A stretch of DNA of 64,000 nt from Rhinopithecimicrobium faecis (lineage in GTDB: Bacteria > Bacteroidota > Bacteroidia > Sphingobacteriales > Sphingobacteriaceae), in contig JAGKSB010000006.1 in assembly GCA_017942165.1 (NCBI GenBank), positions 124,001-188,000 of the forward strand, written 5' to 3'. The translations under genes and the position numbers were made by a program. The notes below the pieces were generated by a model that searched no databases, was not told the DNA's origin, and saw only the letters and a program-made list of their open reading frames with translations. Numbering within the stretch: the first letter of the stretch is position 1; the number at the start of each line of letters is the position of its first letter. Of this stretch, positions 25,399 to 33,929 are shown piece by piece.

Positions 25399-27201
25399 AT
25401 GGATAATTTTATTGTTTCGGCACGAAAATACCGTCCTGCTACCTTCGATACCGTAGTTGGTCAACAACATATTACTAGTACCCTACAGAATGCGATACAC
25501 AACCAACAGTTGGCGCAAGCATTCTTATTTTGTGGTCCTCGTGGGGTTGGAAAGACTACCTGTGCTCGGATTTTAGCGAAAACAATTAATTGTGAGAAGC
25601 TCACTCCACAGACAGAAGCTTGTGGTGAATGTGCTAGTTGCCAATCCTTTCAACATGGAAATTCCTTTAGTATCCACGAGTTAGATGCGGCATCGAATAA
25701 CTCCGTTGACGATATCCGTAATCTTATTGATCAAGTACGTATACCTCCTCAAACTGGGAAGTATAAAATATATATTATTGATGAGGTACATATGCTATCT
25801 CAGCAAGCCTTCAATGCCTTTCTAAAAACTTTGGAGGAGCCACCTTCTTATGCTATTTTTATTCTAGCTACAACGGAGAAGCATAAAATTCTTCCTACGA
25901 TATTATCTCGCTGTCAAATTTTTGATTTCAATCGTATTCGGGTTGAGGATATGGCGCAACACCTTGCACATATTGCGCAAGTGGAAAATATCAGCTTTGA
26001 GCAAGATGGCTTACATCTAATTGCTCAGAAAGCCGATGGCGGTCTGCGTGATGCGCTATCGATGTTTGATCAGATTGTATCGTTCTCGAATAATAATGTG
26101 AGCTATCAGGCAGTTATAGATAATCTCAATATTCTTGATTACGACTATTATTTCCGTTTAACGGATGCCCTTTTAGGGGAGGATGCCGCGTCCGCTTTAT
26201 TGCTTTTTGATGAGATTCTGAATAATGGATTTGATGGGAATCATTTTGTCGGTGGCTTAGCGTCTCATTTTCGAAATCTCTTAGTAGCAAAGGAACTCAG
26301 TACCCTGAAATTATTGGAAGTTTCGGAAAATGTCAAAGTTAAGTATGGTCAGCAAGCAGCGAAGGCTGAGGTTGGCATCTTACTTTCCTCCTTAAATATC
26401 GCTAATCAATGCGAGATAAACTATAAGACTAGCAAAAATCAACGCCTCCAAGTAGAGTTAGCCCTCCTAAAGATGTGTCATATTGCTGCCGCGATCCAGC
26501 TTCATGCCAATGGATATACAGCAGCTCCCGTTGGGGAATCACAAAAAAAAAAACTTCCTGAACAAGCCGTTCAGCGTTTAGTAAAGGGGGAGGAGAAAGC
26601 GCCCGCTCCCATAGCATCAGCCGAACGAACTAGCGTGGAGGCAGCTACGGTGAAACCTGCGCTCGCTGAACCCGCTATTGTAGAGCCCATTATTGTGGAG
26701 CCTGCTCGTGTAAAAAGTGGCGGTTGGGGGAAGTCTAAGATTTCATCAAACCTACCCAATCTCAATACGATCTTAGCGACGGCAAAGGTAGAAGAGAAAA
26801 GTGATGGCCCTGAGTTGGTATACGGCTCCGTGTATGAACAGGTCACTACGGAACAATTGTTAGCAGCCTGGAAGCGTCTAGCGGAAAATTTAAAGACTCA
26901 AAATAGAATTAACCTCTATACGATGATGGTGGCTTTTGAGCCGCGTCTCGTGCAGGGGAACATCATCGAAGTGGATGTGGAAAATTTAATTCAACTGGAT
27001 GTCTTAAATAGTTCAAAAATAGATCTTCTAAATATTTTACGCACAGAACTTCGAAACTTCTCCTTAGATATTAAAGGCGTACAGCTAAATTATGAAGTCT
27101 CCCATAAGCCTTATACGTCGCAGGAAAAGTATCAGGTAATGGCGAGCAAAAACCCCATGTTAGAAGAATTGCGTAAAGCGTTTAACTTAGGGTTGAGTTA
27201 A
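25399..27201 (+). CDS. dnaX: DNA polymerase III subunit gamma/tau
   Basis: DnaX is the ATPase of the clamp loader that places the beta clamp on primed DNA. The 600 residues have Walker A GPRGVGKTT (46-54), a zinc-binding cluster with Cys residues in CEKLTPQTEACGECASCQSF, the DEVH box IIDEVHML, and sensor ILATTEKHKILPTILSRCQ. A C-terminal tau-like extension (from about 380) contains an Ala/Val/Glu-rich linker. A TATCTTCG -7-like box sits at 25387. No frameshift signal for a short gamma form was noticed. Confidence 0.95.
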   Translation: MDNFIVSARKYRPATFDTVVGQQHITSTLQNAIHNQQLAQAFLFCGPRGVGKTTCARILAKTINCEKLTPQTEACGECASCQSFQHGNSFSIHELDAASNNSVDDIRNLIDQVRIPPQTGKYKIYIIDEVHMLSQQAFNAFLKTLEEPPSYAIFILATTEKHKILPTILSRCQIFDFNRIRVEDMAQHLAHIAQVENISFEQDGLHLIAQKADGGLRDALSMFDQIVSFSNNNVSYQAVIDNLNILDYDYYFRLTDALLGEDAASALLLFDEILNNGFDGNHFVGGLASHFRNLLVAKELSTLKLLEVSENVKVKYGQQAAKAEVGILLSSLNIANQCEINYKTSKNQRLQVELALLKMCHIAAAIQLHANGYTAAPVGESQKKKLPEQAVQRLVKGEEKAPAPIASAERTSVEAATVKPALAEPAIVEPIIVEPARVKSGGWGKSKISSNLPNLNTILATAKVEEKSDGPELVYGSVYEQVTTEQLLAAWKRLAENLKTQNRINLYTMMVAFEPRLVQGNIIEVDVENLIQLDVLNSSKIDLLNILRTELRNFSLDIKGVQLNYEVSHKPYTSQEKYQVMASKNPMLEELRKAFNLGLS

Positions 27202-27222
27202 GCATTTAATCCTTATTTTTTT

Positions 27223-27261
27223 TATCTTTACATCAAATTATTTCAGGCACTAATTGCCTGA
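27223..27261 (+). promoter_or_regulatory. -7 box and 5' leader hairpin of rlmB
   Basis: TATCTTTA (27223-27230) resembles the -7 element. Shortly after it, TCAGGCA (27243-27249) pairs with TGCCTGA (27255-27261) around CTAAT, placing a 7-bp hairpin at the very 5' end of the predicted mRNA, 18 bases before the ATG. Confidence 0.35.
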
Positions 27262-27279
27262 TAAATATACTATAAAAGC

Positions 27280-28056
27280 ATGCAAAATTTTCAAAGACAC
27301 GACAATAGAATGGCTCCAAGAGAAACCAACCAGATGGTATTTGGTATCCGGGCAGTAATTGAAGCTATTGATTCTGGTAAAGAAATCGAATCTCTATTTG
27401 TACAACGTGGTCTCGCTGGTTCTTTATTTTTAGAACTTAAAGCCTTATTAAAAGAGCACGAAATAGGATTTCAACAAGTGCCTATTGAAAAGTTAAATCG
27501 TATAACACGTAAGAATCACCAAGGTGTAATTGCTGTTATCTCACCAATTACCTACCAGAAGATTGAAGATCTAGTACCTGCAATCTATGAAAAGGGAGAG
27601 ACGCCTTTATTCTTAATCTTGGATGGTGTTACTGATGTTCGTAATTTTGGCGCGATAGCTCGTACTGCGGAATGTTCTGGCGTTCACGCTATTATCGTTC
27701 CTAAAAAGGGGTCTGCTGAGATTAATCCTGACGCTATTAAGACTTCTGCAGGAGCACTCTATAAAATTCCCGTTTGTAGACATGATAATTTACAGAAAGT
27801 AGGTAAATTCTTAATCGAATCGGGTATCCAATTGGTGGTAAGTACCGAGAAGACGGATAACAGTATTTATTCCGTTGATTATTCGGGCCCTACAGCAATT
27901 ATTATGGGTGCTGAGGATGTCGGTGTATCGGACGATCTTATTCGTATTGCAGACCATTTAGCAAAGATCCCTATGTTTGGAGAGATTGGTTCCTTAAATG
28001 TATCGGTGTCTGCAGGTGTAGTATTATATGAAGCAATACGTCAACGTGCAAAATAA
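27280..28056 (+). CDS. rlmB: 23S rRNA (guanosine-2'-O)-methyltransferase, TrmH/RlmB type
   Basis: This enzyme methylates the ribose of a guanosine in the 23S rRNA peptidyl-transferase region. The 258 residues have the N-terminal substrate-binding domain with FGIRAVIEAI, then a SPOUT knot with LDGVTDVRNFGAIARTAEC, AIIMGAEDVGVS and GSLNVSVSAGVVLYEA. A short N-terminal extension (MQNFQRHDNRMAP) precedes the family start, and a second in-frame ATG at residue 11 is possible. Confidence 0.92.
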   Translation: MQNFQRHDNRMAPRETNQMVFGIRAVIEAIDSGKEIESLFVQRGLAGSLFLELKALLKEHEIGFQQVPIEKLNRITRKNHQGVIAVISPITYQKIEDLVPAIYEKGETPLFLILDGVTDVRNFGAIARTAECSGVHAIIVPKKGSAEINPDAIKTSAGALYKIPVCRHDNLQKVGKFLIESGIQLVVSTEKTDNSIYSVDYSGPTAIIMGAEDVGVSDDLIRIADHLAKIPMFGEIGSLNVSVSAGVVLYEAIRQRAK

Positions 28057-28075
28057 TATAAGGTAACAAATACCT

Positions 28076-28111
28076 AAAAAAGCTACTTCATCATATGGAG
28101 TAGCTTTTTTT
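28076..28111. terminator. intrinsic terminator after rlmB
   Basis: AAAAAAGCTACT pairs with AGTAGCTTTTTTT around an 11-base loop, 20 bases after the rlmB stop. Confidence 0.85.
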
Positions 28112-28135
28112 AGGTCGTTAAATTCCTTTAAACGC

Positions 28136-28165
28136 AAAAAAGCTCAATCCTAGGATTGAGCTTTT
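28136..28165 (-). terminator. intrinsic terminator after the DEAD-box helicase gene
   Basis: GCTCAATCC and GGATTGAGC form a 9-bp stem with a TA loop. On the minus strand this is followed by six T residues. It is a separate terminator from the rlmB one, so each convergent gene has its own. Confidence 0.85.
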
Positions 28166-28186
28166 TCGTTGAATATGCTGTTAAGA

Positions 28187-30079
28187 CTAGTAACGGCTTT
28201 TAGTTTCTGGTCTTTTACCAGAGAAATCTCTGAAACCACCACCACCATTGCTATCTCTACGTTCTCTTCTTTCGCCAGCTGGTTTATCACCACCGAAGCT
28301 TCTGCGTTCGCCAGAGCCACCGCTTCTGCGCTCACCACCTCTGTTGCCAGAGAAGCCACCGCTTCTACGTTCACCTGAACCACCACCGAATCCTCCACGT
28401 GAGCGACCACCGCCACGAGATTCACCACCGCCGCCACGAGGAGCGTCGCCACCAGATACTTCAATACGAACATTACGTCCATTGAAATCAGTACCATTGA
28501 ATCCTGAGAATACTTTTTCTACTGAATCGTCCTCAACTTCGAAGAATGTATACACACCTTTTAAGTCGATTTTACCGATTGATTTACCTGAGATTTTTGC
28601 TGTGTTACAGATGTAACCTAACATGTCTCCACGTGTAAACTCATCTACTGAACCTAAGTTCATAAATAAGCGTGTGTAGCCTGATTTAGAACCACCACGT
28701 TGGAAACCTTCCTCACGAGAACCACTTCTTTCTGTACGACCATTATCACGTGCATCTGTGTTTAAGTCAGGTGCATTTTTGTAATAATCTAAGAATTTGT
28801 TGAATTCTAATGAAGCGAATCTTTTGATAATTTCTTCTTTAGACATCGCCTCAAAACCTTCCATAATTTGTGGTAAGAAAGGATTGATTTGCTCTTCATT
28901 TACCGTAACATTTTCAACTTTCTTAACGATTGCTAAAAGTTGTTTTTGGCAAACTTCTTCACCCGCAGGCACTTGTTTCTTGTCAAAGGCTTTACCTATA
29001 ACTTTCTCAATGTGACGGATTTTGTTTAATTCTTTCGAATTTACTAATGATAAAGAGATACCTGTTTTACCCGCACGTGCTGTACGACCAGAACGGTGAG
29101 TATAGTTCTCAATTTCATCTGGTAAAGAGAAGTTAATAACGTGTGTTACGTCATTTACGTCGATACCACGTGCTGCTACGTCTGTTGCAATTAATAATTG
29201 TAACGAACGGTCACGGTAACGTTTCATTACTTTATCACGTTGTTGTTGAGATAAATCTCCGTGTAAAGCATCCGCGTTGTAACCATCTTTAATTAAAGAT
29301 TCAGCGATTTCTTGTGTTTCAATTTTTGTACGACAGAATACGATACCGAAGATATCAGGATTAGAGTCTACAATACGTTTGAAAGCCGCGTATTTTTCTC
29401 TACCTTTCACTAAATAATAGTGGTGTTCGATATTGGCGTTACCTGTGTTTTTGGTTCCTACAGTTAATTCAAAAGGATCCGTCATGTATTTTTTTGCAAT
29501 ACGACGAACTTCTGCTGGCATAGTAGCTGAGAATAACCAAGTTTTTTTCTCTGCCGGTGTAGTAGCTAAAATGTTATTGATGTCCTCTTGGAAACCCATA
29601 TTTAACATTTCATCCGCTTCATCTAAAACGACATATTTTACTTGAGAGAAATCAATTGCATTTCTGCCAAGGATATCTAACATACGACCCGGAGTCGCAA
29701 CTACAATTTGAACTCCTCTACGAATTTGACGTAGTTGATCGCTAATATTTGCTCCACCATATACAGCAACAACGTTTACGTTGTCAAGGTATTTAGAGAA
29801 TCTTTCTATATCTTTAGCAATTTGTAAACATAACTCACGAGTAGGACATAATATCAATGCTTGTGGTTGTTTTTGAGAGAAGTCTAACTGTTCTAACAAT
29901 GGCAGGCCAAATGCTGCTGTTTTACCAGTGCCGGTTTGGGCTAATCCGACAAAATCGTCGTTACCAGTCAATAATACAGGAATGGCTTTTTCCTGAATAG
30001 GAGAAGGTTTTTCGAAACCTAACTCAGTGATGGCATTAACAATTTCCTCACGGATTCCCAGTTCTAAAAATGGGTTCAT
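28187..30079 (-). CDS. DEAD-box RNA helicase with DbpA-type RNA-binding domain
   Basis: This protein unwinds RNA duplexes during ribosome assembly or cold adaptation, in the CsdA/DeaD group. The 630 residues have the Q motif FEKPSPIQE (22-30), Walker A AQTGTGKT (47-54), DEAD box VLDEADEML, SAT motif LFSATMP and HRSGRTARAGK. A DbpA-like domain follows (about 475-550, SKSGYTRLFMNLGS...). The tail (about 550-630) is Gly/Arg/Ser-rich with RGG repeats and probably binds RNA nonspecifically. It is a single gene with its own promoter and terminator. Confidence 0.93.
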   Translation of the reverse strand: MNPFLELGIREEIVNAITELGFEKPSPIQEKAIPVLLTGNDDFVGLAQTGTGKTAAFGLPLLEQLDFSQKQPQALILCPTRELCLQIAKDIERFSKYLDNVNVVAVYGGANISDQLRQIRRGVQIVVATPGRMLDILGRNAIDFSQVKYVVLDEADEMLNMGFQEDINNILATTPAEKKTWLFSATMPAEVRRIAKKYMTDPFELTVGTKNTGNANIEHHYYLVKGREKYAAFKRIVDSNPDIFGIVFCRTKIETQEIAESLIKDGYNADALHGDLSQQQRDKVMKRYRDRSLQLLIATDVAARGIDVNDVTHVINFSLPDEIENYTHRSGRTARAGKTGISLSLVNSKELNKIRHIEKVIGKAFDKKQVPAGEEVCQKQLLAIVKKVENVTVNEEQINPFLPQIMEGFEAMSKEEIIKRFASLEFNKFLDYYKNAPDLNTDARDNGRTERSGSREEGFQRGGSKSGYTRLFMNLGSVDEFTRGDMLGYICNTAKISGKSIGKIDLKGVYTFFEVEDDSVEKVFSGFNGTDFNGRNVRIEVSGGDAPRGGGGESRGGGRSRGGFGGGSGERRSGGFSGNRGGERRSGGSGERRSFGGDKPAGERRERRDSNGGGGFRDFSGKRPETKSRY

Positions 30080-30365
30080 GAAATAATTTATACAATAGGC
30101 TCTATTGCCTAAGGCACTGCAAAGATACGCTTTATATTATGGAATTCATAATTATCAGTAAGTTATATTTCAAGGCCTGCGTTTTTAGCAGAATGATTAT
30201 AAAATGCTTATTTTCTGCTATTTTACTAATAATTGCCACCGTGGCCTACTATAATGCTATTTATTTCCATAGAATGATAGTGAATATTTTTATATGTCAA
30301 TAGTTAATTGACACTAATGTGATAAATGTATTTTCCTCGGATCCTATTTAAGGCGTGAAATGTCC
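30080..30365. other. gene-free AT-rich gap between helicase and OmpA genes
   Basis: This stretch of the 348-base gap holds the helicase promoter and otherwise AT-rich DNA. I see no ORF with family resemblance, no tRNA and no repeat. Confidence 0.5.
30120..30127 (-). promoter_or_regulatory. -7 element of the DEAD-box helicase gene
   Basis: On the minus strand this reads TATCTTTG, an exact TAnnTTTG match, leaving a 5' leader of about 35-40 bases before the ATG. Confidence 0.5.
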
Positions 30366-30404
30366 AAAAAAAATAGGTTACTCCGAAAGGAGTAACCTAT
30401 TTTT
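30366..30404 (-). terminator. intrinsic terminator after the OmpA gene
   Basis: ATAGGTTACTCC pairs with GGAGTAACCTAT around GAAA, with a run of T on the minus strand; it may also work in the other direction. Confidence 0.9.
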
Positions 30405-30427
30405 AATGTGCTTTCGCAGAGAGTCTA

Positions 30428-31756
30428 CTAATATAATGTGAACTCAACGCGACGGTTTTGTTGACGACCATCTGCTGTTGCATTGGTAGCAATAGGTTGG
30501 TTTGGACCGTAACCTGTAGCCTCAATACGAGATGCATTAGCGCCTTTACCTACTAAGTATGCTTTTACAGACTCAGCACGCTCTTTAGATAAACGTAAGT
30601 TTGTATTTAAAGAACCTGTGTTATCTGTGTGACCTGCTAATTTTAAGCTGAAGTTTTTATCAACTAATAATGCTGCAACACGGTTTAAAGATGCATTTGA
30701 AGTCGAACGGATTGATGATTTACCTAAGTCAAACTCTAAGTTTTTAATAGCCTCATCAACTACTTTTCTATCTTCTTCAGTAACAACGATTTTCTCGATT
30801 ACTTTAGTTTCGTGTTTCAATTCTGGAAGTGGACATCCTGAACCGTCTACTTTCGTTCCTGCAGGAGTTCCTGGACACTTGTCAAATTTGTTAGCAACAC
30901 CATCACCATCATCATCAGCTAATGAAGAATTTAACTGATCAACTTGAGATTTTAACGCATTGTTAGCTGCTTCTAAAGCGTCACGTTGTGATTTTAACTC
31001 ATCGTATTTAGCATTTACATCTGAAACTAATGTAGCAACAGGGTTTGAGTTGTTTAATGCTGGTTTGTCAGAGCTTCCTAAAGCAAACTCAAGACCTGCG
31101 TGTGCATATGAGAATAAATCATGTTTGAAAGTACCTGTTGAAGCACCGTCAAAGCCTTTATTCACCCAGTTGAATTGGTAACCTAAATCAACATTGATAC
31201 CTTTAGCTACAGCGAATTTAAAACCTGCATCCATCGGGATGAATAATTTTGATTGCGCTTCACTAGTTACAGATGTAGCACCTGTAGTTGATGTAGTCTC
31301 ATTATTTAATACTCCTAAACCAATCGCTACGTAAGGTTTAATAAAGCTGTTGAATAAACGGAAGTTTGTGTTCGCTCCTGTAAACTCTCCGGAAACAGCT
31401 ACTGACCAAGGCACATTTGTTTCAAATGATTGTGTACCATCTTTAAATGCAGACTGTACTTTACCACCCATGTATTGCGCTTTTAAGCCAAATGATGGAG
31501 AGATTTGTTTCTTGATGTAAGCGGAGTAACCTAACTTATTAGTAATATCGTCAAAACCTTTGCGGTTGAAACCAAAAATATTACCTTGGTTAAAAATACC
31601 TGCGTTAACACCAATTGACCATGTTCTATATTCTGTATGTGAGCCTAATGGCGTCGTACCTTCAATAGATCCTGTCTTTTGTGATTGTGCGAATGATGCT
31701 GTAGAGATCATTGCTGCAGCAATAAGTAATCCTGGTTTTGTCAAATTGAATTTCAT
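30428..31756 (-). CDS. OmpA-family outer-membrane protein
   Basis: The 442 residues comprise a signal peptide (1-23, ending SFAQ), an eight-strand-like barrel domain (about 45-235), and a helical linker (SDVNAKYDELKSQRDALEAANNAL...). Next is a Ca-binding thrombospondin type 3-like repeat (DDDGDGVANKFDKCPGTPAG). The C-terminal OmpA peptidoglycan-binding domain (about 330-442) has the signature LAGHTDNTGS...NLRLSKERAESVKAYLV. It would link the outer membrane to the peptidoglycan and is likely abundant. Confidence 0.92.
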   Translation of the reverse strand: MKFNLTKPGLLIAAAMISTASFAQSQKTGSIEGTTPLGSHTEYRTWSIGVNAGIFNQGNIFGFNRKGFDDITNKLGYSAYIKKQISPSFGLKAQYMGGKVQSAFKDGTQSFETNVPWSVAVSGEFTGANTNFRLFNSFIKPYVAIGLGVLNNETTSTTGATSVTSEAQSKLFIPMDAGFKFAVAKGINVDLGYQFNWVNKGFDGASTGTFKHDLFSYAHAGLEFALGSSDKPALNNSNPVATLVSDVNAKYDELKSQRDALEAANNALKSQVDQLNSSLADDDGDGVANKFDKCPGTPAGTKVDGSGCPLPELKHETKVIEKIVVTEEDRKVVDEAIKNLEFDLGKSSIRSTSNASLNRVAALLVDKNFSLKLAGHTDNTGSLNTNLRLSKERAESVKAYLVGKGANASRIEATGYGPNQPIATNATADGRQQNRRVEFTLY

Positions 31757-31961
31757 ATAGTTTAAATTTATTTACAAATTGTTCTTTGTACCTATTACAC
31801 AATTATGCTGCCAAAAGTTTGCAATAGAAATTGATAATTTTTATAAAACATTGGTAATCAGTATAATAATTTAAAACTATTTTGCGTTGTCACGCTTACT
31901 TTGTAGCTATATAGCTATTCAAGCGCGCGAAGGTTTTGTATTTGTTAAAATTTCTAACGCT

Positions 31962-32807
31962 TTATTTCACTTTAGCAAACAAGTTTGGTATGCTAATATC
32001 ATATGCTAATGACTTCACAATATTCTCTGAAAATATTTTATTGAAAAATGTTTTGCGACTTTTAGTAACCAAAATCACATCAACATCTTCATCTCTCAGT
32101 ATTGTCTGTATACCTTGGAATATGCTTTCTTTAGCATTTGCAAAATAAGTGATGTCTTTTATAGTATAAGAGATATCATCTAGGTTCGTACTTGCTATAA
32201 TTTGATCTATCCAATCTTTGAATTGCTTATCTAAAGCAGCCATCTCTGTATTGGCAGAGTTTATATGAATTAATTTAAGATGGAAATTATTCCCATAGAT
32301 GGCTACCGCTTGCTTTACAACCTCTAATTCTCCCGGTCTAAAGTTGCATAGTAGCGCGATATTATCCGTTTTTAACCGTGTAGCTTTTGCTGGAATTGCC
32401 AATACGGGGGTTTCAGACTCCATAATAACCTCATAGGTGTTTGATCCTAAGAGGATGGATTCCAAGCCTGAAGAGCCTTTTGTTCCCATAACAATATTGG
32501 TGTAAGACTCCTTTTTAGTTTGCTCTGCAATCTGTTCGCTCAATACGCCATGTCTAAACAGTGTTTTAATAGTAACGCCTGGAAATTCAGCTGATAATTT
32601 CGATTGCAGGCTACTCATAGTCGCTTTGGCAGCAACAAATAAAGGGTCATCAAGTGCCGCATCCACATTTGCAAAGCTATTGGTATGCAATGTTTGGACA
32701 TTTAATAAATGTATGGTTGACTGGCTTTTTTCTGCTAATTGGCATGCGTAGCTCGCTGCAACATAAGCATTATCTGAAAAATCGGTAGGTACTAATAATT
32801 GATTCAT
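31962..32807 (-). CDS. tandem universal stress protein (Usp)
   Basis: The 281 residues contain two Usp folds in tandem. The first (1-145) has LLVPTDFSDNAYVAASYA and the nucleotide-binding signature MGTKGSSGLESILLGSNT. The second (about 150-281) is divergent and has no clear binding motif. Usp proteins respond to starvation and other stresses. It lies two bases after a paralogue, evidently from a gene duplication. Confidence 0.88.
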   Translation of the reverse strand: MNQLLVPTDFSDNAYVAASYACQLAEKSQSTIHLLNVQTLHTNSFANVDAALDDPLFVAAKATMSSLQSKLSAEFPGVTIKTLFRHGVLSEQIAEQTKKESYTNIVMGTKGSSGLESILLGSNTYEVIMESETPVLAIPAKATRLKTDNIALLCNFRPGELEVVKQAVAIYGNNFHLKLIHINSANTEMAALDKQFKDWIDQIIASTNLDDISYTIKDITYFANAKESIFQGIQTILRDEDVDVILVTKSRKTFFNKIFSENIVKSLAYDISIPNLFAKVK

Positions 32808-32809
32808 GG

Positions 32810-33664
32810 TTAATTCGTTTTTGAGAAAAATGTCGGGATGATCAGTTTTAAGGATAGCTCTTTTGAAACTGACTTATTAAATAATTTATTGAAAAATGTC
32901 TTACGCGTTTTTGTAACGAGTAGTAGATCTAATGAAAGTGTGGTGATAAGCTCGTTTATCACTTCAGGAACCGTATCTAGGGCTTCAAATTCTTTAATTA
33001 ATGGATATACTGCAACCTCTAAATCGGTAAAATTTTCGTTCTTTTCAATGCTATATTTCCAAAGGTCTAATCGATCGTCCACCTCCATGGAAGAAACTGA
33101 CGTGTCTTTAACATGTAATAAATTAAGTCTATAGCTATTTCCAAATAGACCTGTAAAATCATGAAGAACTGTTAACTCTTCATCTTTGAAATTTGTTAAT
33201 AAGCCCACCTCCTTAACTGTTGGAGTCTCATAACCTAATGGAATTGCTAATACAGGAATAGGCGATTTCTCGGTAATGCTATAGGTATTACTTCCCACTA
33301 GCACACTGTGATTGGCGGTTTTTCCTTTCGTACCCATAACAATTAAAGCAAATTGTTCCTGGCGAGCAAATTTGGGTAAATATTCCGTAAGCAAGCCCCT
33401 TTCGCATGTATGCGCGATGCTTACTGTAGGGAACTGTGTCGCTAATTTTTCTGCAAATTCCAGTATCAATTGGTCTGCTTTTAGCAATTCCGAATTCGCT
33501 AATTCTTCTGTTAACTCCTCCGGAGAGAAGGTTGCCGAGGAAGAAGTGTAGGTGTGGTAGATATGTAATGCCCATTTTTTTTCTGCCGCAAGGTTTGCCG
33601 CATAGATGGCTGCTGAGTAAGCATTGTCTGAAAAGTCAGTGGGTATTAAGATTGTTTTTTTCAT
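32810..33664 (-). CDS. tandem universal stress protein (Usp), paralogue
   Basis: The layout is as in the gene beside it: a first Usp domain starting MKKTILIPTDFSDNAYSAAIYAAN with the signature MGTKGKTANHSVLVGSNT, and a degenerate second domain. I start it at the ATG at 33664 because residues after it match the family; an ORF extension of 19 codons upstream has no such match. The two proteins share the ending KTFFNK(I/L)F. It is the first gene of a two-gene unit divergent from alaS. Confidence 0.88.
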   Translation of the reverse strand: MKKTILIPTDFSDNAYSAAIYAANLAAEKKWALHIYHTYTSSSATFSPEELTEELANSELLKADQLILEFAEKLATQFPTVSIAHTCERGLLTEYLPKFARQEQFALIVMGTKGKTANHSVLVGSNTYSITEKSPIPVLAIPLGYETPTVKEVGLLTNFKDEELTVLHDFTGLFGNSYRLNLLHVKDTSVSSMEVDDRLDLWKYSIEKNENFTDLEVAVYPLIKEFEALDTVPEVINELITTLSLDLLLVTKTRKTFFNKLFNKSVSKELSLKLIIPTFFSKTN

Positions 33665-33929
33665 GATATCCGTTCTTAAACTAATTGGAAATACAGGTTT
33701 GTAGATAAAAGTACAAAACAAGTTTTACTTCCCTCCAAAATTCCGGAATAACTTTTTCATTTTCTATGTGCTAGGGTATGAAATAAAATGATTTTCATCA
33801 TCGATTAACTTCTAAGAAAAGAACTTCGTTTATTTATTGTAATATCTGCGCGGATATCTTCGTATTTCATTGCATAGAAATCCAATTTTGAGTAAGTTTG
33901 CACGGAATATTATTATATATTGGTTATCA

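Noticed and set aside
28248..28616. 122-codon Pro/Ser/Leu-rich ORF on the plus strand
   Set aside because: It is the antisense shadow of the Gly/Arg-rich tail of the DEAD-box helicase.
31788..31803. Match of 1241-1256 (core TACACAAT) to the region upstream of the OmpA gene as a guide target
   Set aside because: Only about 11 of 16 bases agree, in AT-rich DNA; this is expected by chance.
33870..33929. TTG start for alaS
   Set aside because: It would add 20 residues not found in AlaS proteins; ATG 33930 gives the normal start MTSREIREAF.
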